Shown here piece by piece: positions 14,077-21,400 of a DNA stretch of 28,015 nucleotides. The notes beneath the pieces are model-generated. The model was not told the origin of the DNA. It saw nothing but the letters and a program-made list of their open reading frames with translations, and did not search any database. Location: positions 1 through 28,015 of the IMG/VR virus record IMGVR_UViG_3300042868_001942. One strand, 5' to 3'. The stretch comes from a virus. Within the stretch, counting starts at the first letter, position 1, and each line of letters begins with the position of its first letter. The position numbers and the translations under genes were made by a program.

Positions 14077-14341
14077 GATCAAAATCATATATCGCAAACT
14101 TGGCAGAGAGCAAGCACACGGCCTAGCCAGTAGTGATGGTGTTATAGAAATTGACGAGCGATTAAAAGGCAAAAAACATCTAGAAATATTAATTCATGAG
14201 GTATTGCATTTGCTATATCCTCGCAATTCCGAGGCTACCATCGTCAAAAATTCTGTGATGCTTACACGCATCCTTTGGAGGGAGGGTTATAGACGCGTTG
14301 ATCAAAAAGAAGATGAGCCGCTACAAGACGGCTTATTATAA
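14069..14341 (+). CDS. Small HExxH metallopeptidase-like protein
   Basis: The 90-residue protein contains LIHEVLHLLYP (41-51) with His43-Glu44 and His47, the zinc-binding HExxH motif. Glu55 follows 8 residues later as a candidate third ligand. A strand pair (VIEIDERLKG) precedes the helix, as in minimal zincins. Such small proteins occur in Bacteroidota phages near replication genes. A proteolytic target is unknown; removing a host factor or protein-DNA adducts is speculative. It is the last gene before the structured intergenic region at 14342-14522. Confidence 0.75.
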   Translation: MLKIKIIYRKLGREQAHGLASSDGVIEIDERLKGKKHLEILIHEVLHLLYPRNSEATIVKNSVMLTRILWREGYRRVDQKEDEPLQDGLL

Positions 14342-14380
14342 CATTGGATTGCCTTTGACCAATTAAATATGATTAGGCAA

Positions 14381-14440
14381 AAGGCCGGCAAAAAAAATCA
14401 ATAATAAAATTTATTATAGTAATTAGGGAATGCCGGCCTT
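14381..14440 (+). other. Long-range GC-rich hairpin in the 14342-14522 intergenic region
   Basis: AAGGCCGGCA (14381-14390) pairs perfectly with TGCCGGCCTT (14431-14440). The 40-nt loop is A/T-rich and contains a near-palindrome (ATAATAAAATTTATTAT, 14401-14417). There is no clean T-run after the stem, so this is not a standard terminator. It could be a structured leader RNA for the helicase or a processing or protein site. No ORF is evident here. Confidence 0.55.
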
Positions 14441-14464
14441 ATCTTTTACATAAAGTAAAGCTAC

Positions 14465-14507
14465 AACTTGACATACGTTATAAAAAAGTAAGTCAATAAC
14501 TTGACTT
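14465..14507 (+). promoter_or_regulatory. AACTTGAC repeats and palindrome before the helicase start
   Basis: AACTTGAC occurs at 14465-14472 and 14498-14505, a 33-bp step (about three helical turns). The second copy lies in the 7-bp inverted repeat AAGTCAA-taac-TTGACTT (14490-14507), 15 nt before the ATG at 14523. I interpret this as an operator, or an mRNA hairpin that could hide the start. No TAnnTTTG box is seen nearby. Confidence 0.45.
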
Positions 14508-14522
14508 TTTGAATCATTTAAT

Positions 14523-15749
14523 ATGCAATTAAGAGACTATCAATTAGACATAGCCGAGCAAGCAATTGACATCTTAAAAGAATTTAAGCTTGTCTATTTG
14601 GCGATGCAAGTGCGCACTGGTAAGACGATCACCAGCTTGCACATTGCTAGTTTATATGGTGCAAAGAAAGTATTATTTGTAACTAAAAAGAAAGCGATCT
14701 CAAGCATAGAGGATGACTTTAAGCAGTCCAATTGTTTATATGATTTACTTGTAATTAACTATGAAAGCGTACATAAATGCGTACACAATTATGATTTTAT
14801 CATTATAGATGAGGCGCATGCACTGGGCCAATACCCTCAACCATCGGAGCGCACTAAAGCATTGATGATTTTATGCATAGGCAAGCCGATCATATATTTA
14901 AGCGGCACACCTAGTCCAGAGACTTATGCGCAGTTTTATCATCAATTCTGGGTGAGTAGTTTTAGTCCATTTAAAGACTTTAAAAACTTTTACGCATGGC
15001 ACAAAGAGTATGGCATACCAGCTAAAAAATATGTTTATAACAGAGAATTAGCAGATTATAGTAAAGTCAAGCAAGAGCGCATCCAGTCGGACATTCAGCA
15101 TTTAATGTTGACTTATACGCAAGAAGAGGCCGGCTTTGAGTCTTTAGTGCAAGAGACGATCTTATATGTAAAAATGAGTGATAAGGTTAAGTGGGCAGTT
15201 GACAAGATTAAAAAAGATAAATTGTTCAAGACTAAAGATGGACAAGTAGTGCTTGCAGATACGGCGGTCAAAGAGATGCAAAAGATCCATCAAATTTGTA
15301 GCGGATCAGTCAAGACAGAGGATGGCAATGCAGTGATCTTTGATGACACAAAAGCTACATTTATAAAAGAGCGATTTAAAGGCCAGAAGATAGCTATATT
15401 TTACAAGTACATAGCAGAGGGCATGCAGCTAAGATACACCTTTGCTGGCCGTATAATAGAGGATCCAATGGCGTTTAATGAGGCAGATGGTGACGCAGTG
15501 TTTATTTCCCAGATCCAGTCGGGCCGTGAAGGCATAAATCTAAGCAGCGCAGAGGCACTTGTCATGTATAACATTGACTTTAGCGCCGTAAGTTATTGGC
15601 AATCAAGAGCCAGAATGCAGACAAAAGACCGAAAAACCGCTTCACATGTGTACTGGATATTCACTAGTGGCGGCATTGAAGAGCGCATTTTTGGCATGGT
15701 GCAGAACAAAAAAGACTTTACTCTAAGCCACTTTAAAAAAATATATTAA
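14523..15749 (+). CDS. SNF2-type DEAD/DEAH-box helicase
   Basis: The 408-residue ATPase carries all SF2 motifs: Q-motif-like YQLD, motif I MQVRTGKT (28-35), motif II DEAH (96-99), motif III SGTPS (127-131), motif V REGINLSSA (335-343) and motif VI QSRARMQTKDR (360-370). Phages often encode such compact helicases for DNA unwinding, replication-fork remodelling or repair; no chromatin-remodelling role is implied. Between the lobes is a 200-residue insertion without a recognised domain. It follows the palindromic region at 14465-14507 and is followed by a promoter for accessory genes. The loading partner could be the SSB-like protein tail, by analogy. Confidence 0.9.
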   Translation: MQLRDYQLDIAEQAIDILKEFKLVYLAMQVRTGKTITSLHIASLYGAKKVLFVTKKKAISSIEDDFKQSNCLYDLLVINYESVHKCVHNYDFIIIDEAHALGQYPQPSERTKALMILCIGKPIIYLSGTPSPETYAQFYHQFWVSSFSPFKDFKNFYAWHKEYGIPAKKYVYNRELADYSKVKQERIQSDIQHLMLTYTQEEAGFESLVQETILYVKMSDKVKWAVDKIKKDKLFKTKDGQVVLADTAVKEMQKIHQICSGSVKTEDGNAVIFDDTKATFIKERFKGQKIAIFYKYIAEGMQLRYTFAGRIIEDPMAFNEADGDAVFISQIQSGREGINLSSAEALVMYNIDFSAVSYWQSRARMQTKDRKTASHVYWIFTSGGIEERIFGMVQNKKDFTLSHFKKIY

Positions 15750-15755
15750 AAATAT

Positions 15756-15786
15756 TTTTTTATTCCAATTGTTTGTTTTAGCTTTG
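15756..15786 (+). promoter_or_regulatory. Second rightward promoter (TTTTTTATT-N14-TAGCTTTG)
   Basis: TTTTTTATT (15756-15764), 14 nt, TAGCTTTG (15779-15786). Both elements and the spacing match the promoter at 11294-11324 exactly. It lies 24 nt before the ATG at 15810 and would drive the small-gene cluster independently of the helicase. Confidence 0.6.
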
Positions 15787-15800
15787 ATTTCATAATCAAA
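15783..15800 (+). promoter_or_regulatory. Inverted repeat at the second rightward start site
   Basis: TTTGATT (15783-15789), TCAT, AATCAAA (15794-15800): perfect 7-bp arms that overlap the last bases of the -7 box and cover the expected start site. It could be an operator; a 5' mRNA hairpin is the alternative. The sequence differs from the repeat at 11329-11348. Confidence 0.42.
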
Positions 15801-15809
15801 ACCAATAAC

Positions 15810-15938
15810 ATGAACAAATTAAAAACACCACAACAAAAAGCAAACGAGCGCTACGCTCAAGAGTCAATCAAGCCAATGTATGCATTTATCATTGTATGCG
15901 TAGCTTTTTTAGTAACCGCCATAATGCAAAACTTATGA
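15810..15938 (+). CDS. Small single-span membrane protein, 42 aa
   Basis: ATG 15810 encodes MNKLKTPQQKANERYAQES followed by one hydrophobic helix (about residues 24-40, YAFIIVCVAFLVTAIM). The basic, polar N-terminus and helix suggest an inner-membrane protein, probably with its N-terminus inside. It overlaps the next gene by 4 nt (ATGA). Function unknown; too small for a domain call, but promoter and coupling support it. Confidence 0.58.
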   Translation: MNKLKTPQQKANERYAQESIKPMYAFIIVCVAFLVTAIMQNL

Positions 15939-16051
15939 GAAATTATTTAGTATTTATTTACGAACTGACATATTTTATAGTTGTGTCAATTCCGCTAGCA
16001 ATTACTATTTTTTTAACTGCAACTTTATTATCTAAAATCAAAAACTTTTAA
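15935..16051 (+). CDS. Small membrane protein, 38 aa
   Basis: ATG 15935 overlaps the previous stop in an ATGA. The 38 residues (MRNYLVFIYELTYFIVVSIP then LAITIFLTATLLSKIKNF) are almost wholly hydrophobic, with a basic C-terminal end. It could span the membrane once or as a hairpin. Paired with the 42-residue protein, it may form a two-component membrane element. No known family. Confidence 0.55.
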   Translation: MRNYLVFIYELTYFIVVSIPLAITIFLTATLLSKIKNF

Positions 16052-16053
16052 TC

Positions 16054-16236
16054 ATGGCTTATTCTACTTGTTGCGGCGCTTATAGCCGTATGCCCGAAAT
16101 TGATATTTGTCCAGAGTGTCGCGATCATTGCGACTGGGAGGATGAAGATGACGAGGCGAATGATGAAAAAATATTAAATAATCACAAGACCGAAGGCGGC
16201 ATAAGCGGCAACGCTACTGCTTGGCAAGGTCGCTAA
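16054..16236 (+). CDS. Small zinc-ribbon-like protein
   Basis: The 60-residue protein contains STCCGAYS and ICPECRDHCDWE, giving Cys6, Cys7, Cys18, Cys21 and Cys26 as candidate metal ligands, plus an acidic stretch DEDDEAND. It resembles the small CCGA...CPEC proteins of many phages that may bind zinc. Substrate or partner unknown. It starts 2 nt after the preceding stop. Confidence 0.62.
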   Translation: MAYSTCCGAYSRMPEIDICPECRDHCDWEDEDDEANDEKILNNHKTEGGISGNATAWQGR

Positions 16237-16247
16237 AATCAAATCAC

Positions 16248-16436
16248 ATGACTAAACTTAGTTACCAATTTTATGACGAGCAAAACAATTGCACGCATTT
16301 AGATCATCCTACTACAATTCCGCCTATGGTTGGCGACATTATGAATTTTTCAACTATTGAAAATATCATATATTACAAAGTAGCAAGAAGGCAATTTGAG
16401 AAAGACACATTAATCATAATCTTAAAAAAGTTATAA
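16248..16436 (+). CDS. Hypothetical 62-aa protein
   Basis: I chose ATG 16248 (MTKLSYQFYDEQNN), 11 nt after the zinc-protein stop; an in-frame ATG at 16221 overlaps that gene. The 62-residue product is beta-rich with a short PPMVGDIMNF turn and a C-terminal basic IIILKKL strand. This pattern resembles the small phage proteins with a 'vP..Gd.i' turn. Function unknown. Confidence 0.55.
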   Translation: MTKLSYQFYDEQNNCTHLDHPTTIPPMVGDIMNFSTIENIIYYKVARRQFEKDTLIIILKKL

Positions 16437-16438
16437 CC

Positions 16439-16621
16439 ATGGCAAATCACCAACAATGGCAAGACCTTACGATCATAGAGAAAATTGATTTGGTAGGCAA
16501 GGTCACACACCTTTTACAAAATGACGAGGATAGTTTTAACGCTTTTAAAAGCTGGGTAGGAGCAAGCGAATTGCTTGGATTGTTTAACGAGGTAAAAATC
16601 AACAATGAAGGAAATTCTTAA
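16439..16621 (+). CDS. Hypothetical 60-aa acidic helical protein
   Basis: ATG 16439 starts 2 nt after the preceding stop. Residues MANHQQWQDLTIIEKIDLVG and later SWVGASELLGLFNEVK suggest two amphipathic helices. It overlaps the DnaA-domain-like gene by 17 nt, so the two are translated together. I do not recognise the family. Confidence 0.55.
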   Translation: MANHQQWQDLTIIEKIDLVGKVTHLLQNDEDSFNAFKSWVGASELLGLFNEVKINNEGNS

Positions 16622-16967
16622 TTACATTAAATTATACACTGGTTGCAATGATCATGCATTAAAAAGGATTGAGGCAATGCTTGAGCCTAGATTGCAACCA
16701 GTAGTAGTAGAAAAAATCATACATGTAGAAAAATTTGTCAAGCGCAAGCCAAGACCTAAAACACCTCTAGTAGAATGGAGTGCAAAATATTGCGAGGAAA
16801 ATAACATCACATTTGAATATGTTGCACAAGCACGCAGACTGCAAGAGATTGTTGACACACGCGATGCTTATATAAAACAAGCATACTTTGAAGGTTATTC
16901 ACCTACTGAAATTGCAAGGCATTTAAAAAGGAATCATGCAACGATCCTACACACTATAAGTAAATAG
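16605..16967 (+). CDS. DnaA-domain-IV-like helix-turn-helix protein
   Basis: The 120-residue protein ends in TRDAYIKQAYFEGYSPTEIA (85-104), followed by HLKRNHATILHTI. This resembles the DNA-binding domain IV of bacterial DnaA (signature ending in a His-Thr/Ala-Thr-Val/Ile turn), which recognises DnaA boxes. The N-terminal part is helical with a basic linker (KFVKRKPRPK). No AAA+ domain is present, so it cannot be a full initiator. It may be an origin-binding or repressor-type protein. It ends the rightward block; the stop at 16965-16967 overlaps the convergent endolysin stop by 14 nt. Confidence 0.68.
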   Translation: MKEILNYIKLYTGCNDHALKRIEAMLEPRLQPVVVEKIIHVEKFVKRKPRPKTPLVEWSAKYCEENNITFEYVAQARRLQEIVDTRDAYIKQAYFEGYSPTEIARHLKRNHATILHTISK

Positions 16968-17403
16968 TTCCCCCACTATTATTCTTAACGGCTCTCAAGA
17001 TTTGTTTTCTTTGAGGGCCGTTTTTTTTGTAGCTTACATGAATCCATGCATAGTTAAATTCATTGATCACTTGATCAAATGGCAGCTTGGCCACAATAAA
17101 ATCAAAGATTTGTTTATTGGTAATATCATGACTATGTCCATCAACATCTAGGTCAAGCGCTTCACCTTTGCAATGTTGAGATGTAGCGCTGCCCTTAATC
17201 GCCTTATTCAAAGCTTTGGATCTGTACCCACTGGATATGTAAATTGGCACTCTAAACTCTGCACGAATCGGCTCAAAGATATGCTCACATATAGCCTTTA
17301 GATTTTCAATATGCTCTTGTGTTGGCATATTGGATATGCCTAGGCGCTTTGCAGTTTCGGATCTAATTAACTCGCCTAGCGTAACATGTTGAGAAATGAC
17401 CAT
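16954..17403 (-). CDS. Peptidase M15-type endolysin
   Basis: I chose ATG 17403 (149 residues, MVISQHVTLG...); an upstream in-frame ATG at 17451 extends into the spanin gene. The zinc DD-peptidase motifs are SGYRS (58-62), SQHCKGEALD (75-84, ligands His77 and Asp84), Glu115 (QVINE) as probable catalytic base, and His122 (WIHVSY). These enzymes cleave peptide cross-links of peptidoglycan. No signal peptide is seen, so release must depend on a holin. It is last in the lysis cassette and overlaps the spanin gene by 28 nt. Its 3' end carries the antisense terminator hairpin at 16987-17028. Confidence 0.88.
   Translation of the reverse strand: MVISQHVTLGELIRSETAKRLGISNMPTQEHIENLKAICEHIFEPIRAEFRVPIYISSGYRSKALNKAIKGSATSQHCKGEALDLDVDGHSHDITNKQIFDFIVAKLPFDQVINEFNYAWIHVSYKKNGPQRKQILRAVKNNSGGTIYL
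16987..17028 (+). terminator. Rho-independent terminator of the rightward block, inside the convergent endolysin gene
   Basis: On the plus strand AACGGCTCTCAA (16987-16998) pairs with TTGAGGGCCGTT (17011-17022; 11 Watson-Crick pairs and one G-U) and is followed by an eight-T run (17021-17028). It lies 20 nt after the DnaA-like stop. The same bases encode residues near YKKNGPQRKQILRAV of the endolysin. The minus strand has no T-run on its side, so it acts in one direction only. Confidence 0.78.
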
Positions 17404-17876
17404 AAATATCGCTTTAAAATGAATATAGCTGCTATGATGATTATAAGCCAAAATAAGCGGCTCTCTGCTTGTTTCTTATACTTATGCTCTGCTTGATACA
17501 AAAGCTTGTAGAATCGCACAGAATCGGCAAGAATGCCTATCATGCGCATATCTTGCACATAAGCCGTTTTAATGTCTTTGACCTTAATGGTCTTAACAAT
17601 CGTTTTGCCTTGCTCAGTCAATGTCACAACATTGTTTATTGTGTCTCGCTTATAGTCAAAGATTGTGTCTTGTAAAATTGTAGTGTCGCTTAAAGTTAAA
17701 ATTATAGTATCATTGGCGCATGGATGATCTAGGGCCAAAGTATTAAAGACGCGATCACTAGCCTCGCGGTTGTTAAGCACTAATCGCTCGGCCTTGCGGA
17801 TCGGATTGCAAGCAGCTAAAATCAAAATAGCTATTAGTAATAAATATACTAATAGCAGCTTACTTTTTGGTGCCAT
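17376..17876 (-). CDS. Candidate unimolecular spanin (lipoprotein with C-terminal membrane anchor)
   Basis: The 166-residue protein has a lipoprotein signal (MAPKSKLLLVYLLLIAILIL, then AAC with lipobox LAAC and Cys23) and a C-terminal transmembrane helix (about 141-156, LFWLIIIIAAIFILKRYLW). Between them is a soluble domain of about 115 residues, with a Thr/Asp-rich region and a later helical part. An outer-membrane lipid anchor plus an inner-membrane helix is the architecture of unimolecular spanins (phage T1 gp11 type), which fuse the two membranes at lysis. It lies between the small membrane proteins and the endolysin, overlapping each by 17-28 nt. Alternatives: a host-envelope lipoprotein or adhesin. 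Confidence 0.7.
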   Translation of the reverse strand: MAPKSKLLLVYLLLIAILILAACNPIRKAERLVLNNREASDRVFNTLALDHPCANDTIILTLSDTTILQDTIFDYKRDTINNVVTLTEQGKTIVKTIKVKDIKTAYVQDMRMIGILADSVRFYKLLYQAEHKYKKQAESRLFWLIIIIAAIFILKRYLWSFLNMLR

Positions 17877-18054
17877 AGCGCGGATCGTGTGGATTTAACC
17901 AGTTAATGATAATAGGCAAAATAGAGATCACACCAGCGCTTATGCACTCTTCAAGTGTCACCTCGTAGATATTGCCTTTAGTTATGATCATGGTAAGGAT
18001 CGCCGTCAAGACCATCTTAAGCCATGATCCATAAATACTATTAAGAAATTTCAT
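17860..18054 (-). CDS. Small membrane protein, holin candidate
   Basis: I chose ATG 18054, giving 64 residues starting MKFLNSIYGSWLKM; an in-frame extension to 18120 lies within another gene. Two hydrophobic helices (about 13-25 and 37-51) with a short acidic linker (NIYEVTLEECISAG), and a C-terminal NPHDPRYGTKK tail. A small two-helix protein next to a spanin and endolysin is a good holin candidate, making lesions that release the endolysin. The 62-residue neighbour could serve instead, or one of them could be the antiholin. It overlaps both neighbours by 14-17 nt. Confidence 0.58.
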   Translation of the reverse strand: MKFLNSIYGSWLKMVLTAILTMIITKGNIYEVTLEECISAGVISILPIIINWLNPHDPRYGTKK

Positions 18055-18229
18055 CTTTGTTGATCTTTTTTGTGGCATTGTAGTAATAACGAATGGCCAT
18101 AAAACCAGAGATGATAGCAACCAAACCGGCCACTAGAGTCACAAATGGTTGCGCTTGTGTTACTGACAATGTCGCGGCGGTCATTGAGACGCCGGTATTG
18201 ATTAAGGCTTGGCTGCTATCTTGTGTCAT
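18041..18229 (-). CDS. Small membrane protein, holin or antiholin candidate
   Basis: ATG 18229 encodes 62 residues: a polar N-terminal half (MTQDSSQALINTGVSMTAA) and one strong transmembrane helix (about 29-49, FVTLVAGLVAIISGFMAIRY), followed by a basic tail NATKKINKDE. It lies immediately after the 48-residue gene and overlaps the two-helix protein by 14 nt. Membrane-lesion or regulatory function in lysis is inferred from position. Confidence 0.55.
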   Translation of the reverse strand: MTQDSSQALINTGVSMTAATLSVTQAQPFVTLVAGLVAIISGFMAIRYYYNATKKINKDEIS

Positions 18230-18376
18230 TTAATCTTCTGTTTTAGTCTCTTCTGCTGGCTTTTGCTCTTGCTCAAGCTGACCGAAAAAAGTTAATAAAG
18301 GCAATCCGAACTCAGTTGGGATCTTGTTAATAAAGGCCTTTAAGTCGGCCATGTGTTGCTCGTTTAATGTTAACAT
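18230..18376 (-). CDS. Hypothetical 48-aa protein before the lysis genes
   Basis: ATG 18376 encodes MLTLNEQHMADLKAFINKIP, TEFGLPLLTFFGQLEQEQK and an acidic tail. It is amphipathic rather than clearly transmembrane. It sits between the fibre stop (18403) and the 62-residue gene with no gap, so it belongs to the lysis operon. Possibly a lysis regulator; unknown. Confidence 0.55.
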   Translation of the reverse strand: MLTLNEQHMADLKAFINKIPTEFGLPLLTFFGQLEQEQKPAEETKTED

Positions 18377-18402
18377 AATTTTTATTTTTACTGCAAATAT
18401 AA

Positions 18403-21400
18403 CTATTTAGCTGCATTTGCGTTTATATGACATAAAGTTTCTTGACTAGTTACTTTTGTATCTTCTATTCTTCTTAATGGCTCAACAATAACTTTACCAT
18501 TTTCGTCTGTCCAATCTGTATCATACATGTGCTTGTCTTGTCTTTCTCCTATAACTAGCCAAGAAACAATTGCATTAGATTGAATATTTTGACATTCTAT
18601 TGTTAAAATATTGCCTTCTACTTTACCTCTTACTGCATCCCAATCAGTTTCATTAGATGTATAAGTATGAATTTCTCTATTTAAAGCAACAAAAGTACCT
18701 TTTGTCATTGTTGAAACTTCATCTAAATTAACTACTGCTTTACCATTTACAAGTTGAATTTTACCTCTGTAAATGTTATTTGCTTGTGGCGATTCAACAA
18801 ATGAATGAACTAAGTCATGAGTACTATTTTTAGATTCTAAAGGATGAGGAATTCTAAATGAGCCAGATCCTTTGGATAATGCACCAGCAACAATAACACT
18901 TCCGCCAGCTTCAATTGTTAATCTTCTTTGTGAGGCAGTTACAAATACCATAGGAGTATTTCCAGTGCCATACAAAATATTTGCATAACCGCCCATTCCA
19001 AAACTTCCGCCTGATGCATCATCTTTACCCCAATAAAATACACCACCATTGTTAAACATTAAACCATATTGTGATGTTGTACCAACAGAGCCGGTTGATT
19101 GTAAAACTGCACCGCCACTACTATATGTATAATCTCCAGCATTAACTCTTCCGGTTACTGATAATGGATTATTAGGTATAACTATGTCACCATTATTTTC
19201 AAAATACATAGCTCTGCCTTGGCCAGCCGTTCCTATAATAGTTCTACCATTCCCATCTTGGTTAGCACTAACCGACCAACTAGATCCTATATGTGGACTG
19301 CTTGCTATTCCTTGTATAGTTAAAACCGGAAAAATAGTTCCATTGCCACCAATGTTTACATTTCCTCCACTTGAAATCACCATTTTTCTTGATGTTCCAG
19401 TCCAAAATTCCATAGGATATGATCCACCAGCATATAAAACTGCTGCATAAGCAGAGCCACCAAAAACATTTCCAGTAGAACTATCCCTACCTACATAAAA
19501 ATTTCCAGCAGAATTTTCATAATTTGTATAAACTGAATTAGTGCCAGTAGTTGATTTTAATTTAATGATTGCGGCAGCTGTTTGTACGTCTAATATTTGA
19601 CTTGGATTATTCGTTCCGATTCCAATGTTACCACCAAAAAAGCAAAGCATATTATCATATAGTGCAGTGCTATTATCAACATCAAAAGTAAATTTAATAC
19701 CAGCAGTGGTAAAGTTTGTACCAGTGCTTTGTCTATACGCAGTAATTCCTAAACCAGCATGATTACCACCAGCATCAAATCCTAAATTAGCTATTTTAGC
19801 AGTATTGCCAGTTGTACCGCCAAGATTTGCACCATTAACATTAAAGATTGAATTAAAAGCAGAACCAGGAGTATTTGTTGCAGTTCCCACACTTACACTA
19901 CTTGAGAATGTAGCACTTGTACCACTTAAAGCACCCGTCAAAGTTCCACCCGCTAAAGGTAGGTAAGTGCTTGATGCTGCGCTTGTAGTTAAGTAAGTGC
20001 TTGAGTCTACCGATCCGTCAGCTTTTAAAAACTGACTTGAGGTACCGCCATTTTTTACTAAAGTAGTTGCGTTTAATGTACCTATAATAGTTGCAGCGTT
20101 ACCACTACCACTTGTTTTGTTTATATATAAACCTTCGCCGTTACCGCCTTTGGTTATGTTTAAAGCTATGCCGCTACCGCTTGAATGGTTAATAGTAAAG
20201 GTATCACTACCACCGCTTGATGCAAAGCTACCAACTCCGGCAGTTAAACTATTTGTGCCTAAGGTTACATTCCCCGTTGCACCGGTATAAGGCACATAAG
20301 TAGACGCAGCCGTAGCCGTGCTTAACTTGTTGTTAAATGTATTCCAGTCTGTGCTAGTCAAAGCACCAGTTGTGCTTGTACTTGCAGCCGCTAAGCTTAA
20401 AGCTTGCGTGCTTAAGCTTAAACCATTTGCAGTGCCTATTGTAACTGCTGCATGCCTTGCAGCAGTGTTTGCAGCTACGTCTGTATTTGCAGAAACTCTT
20501 GCCTCTGTATAATAAAGATTTGTATTCTCTGTTACTTGACTTGTATTGTAATCACCACTAGCAGCGATCACCGCGCCAGTACGTCCAAATACTGAACTCA
20601 CACCAGTAACCAATCCGCTCACGTTGCCGTTAAGCTTTTGAATAGCTTGTAAGATTGTATCTGTTGCAGCCACCACACCAGAGCCACTTGTATAACCAGT
20701 TAAAGTTGATCCTATCGCTCTAGCATTTGTAAAGTATAAACTGCCGCTCTCTGGCACATCGCTAGTTACTAAACTAACTGCACCAGTATATCCGTTAACC
20801 GAACTTACTGCGTCTGTGTTATCTACCTTATCCCAAGTGCTGCCATTAAAAATGATCCAGTCACCTATATTCCAACTTGTAATGCCGTTTATGTTTGTAG
20901 ATCCAGCAGTTGAAACTATATAATAGTCACCTTTAGATCCTACGCTACTAACAATAGTAGGTGTGTTTGTTGATGCATTCCAAGTACCCTCGTACATAAC
21001 GCCACCAACTAAAGCACTAATTTGATTTTGCACTTTGCCAAATGCACCTAAAATGCTATCAGTGTCAGCAATAGTTCCACCACCGGTTAAATTAAGTCCG
21101 GTTAAAACCTTACCAGTCACCGCGCTATTTACTAAGCTAGGATTTGCATAAGTACCACTCAACTCACCACCAGCAGCAATGCCGCTTATAGTTGTTAAAT
21201 AAGTATTGTTGTCATAGCTTATTGTTGTGCCAGATATTTTAACAAATCCAGTGCCATTTAAAGCTGCTTGCTTGTTATTAAACGTAGTCCAATCTGTGCT
21301 GCTTAAATAACCATTGCTTGCACCACTAGCTTGACTTATGCTTACCACACCGCCGCTTACATCTATTGGAGCCGTGCCAGTAATTGCGGCTCTTGCTCTT

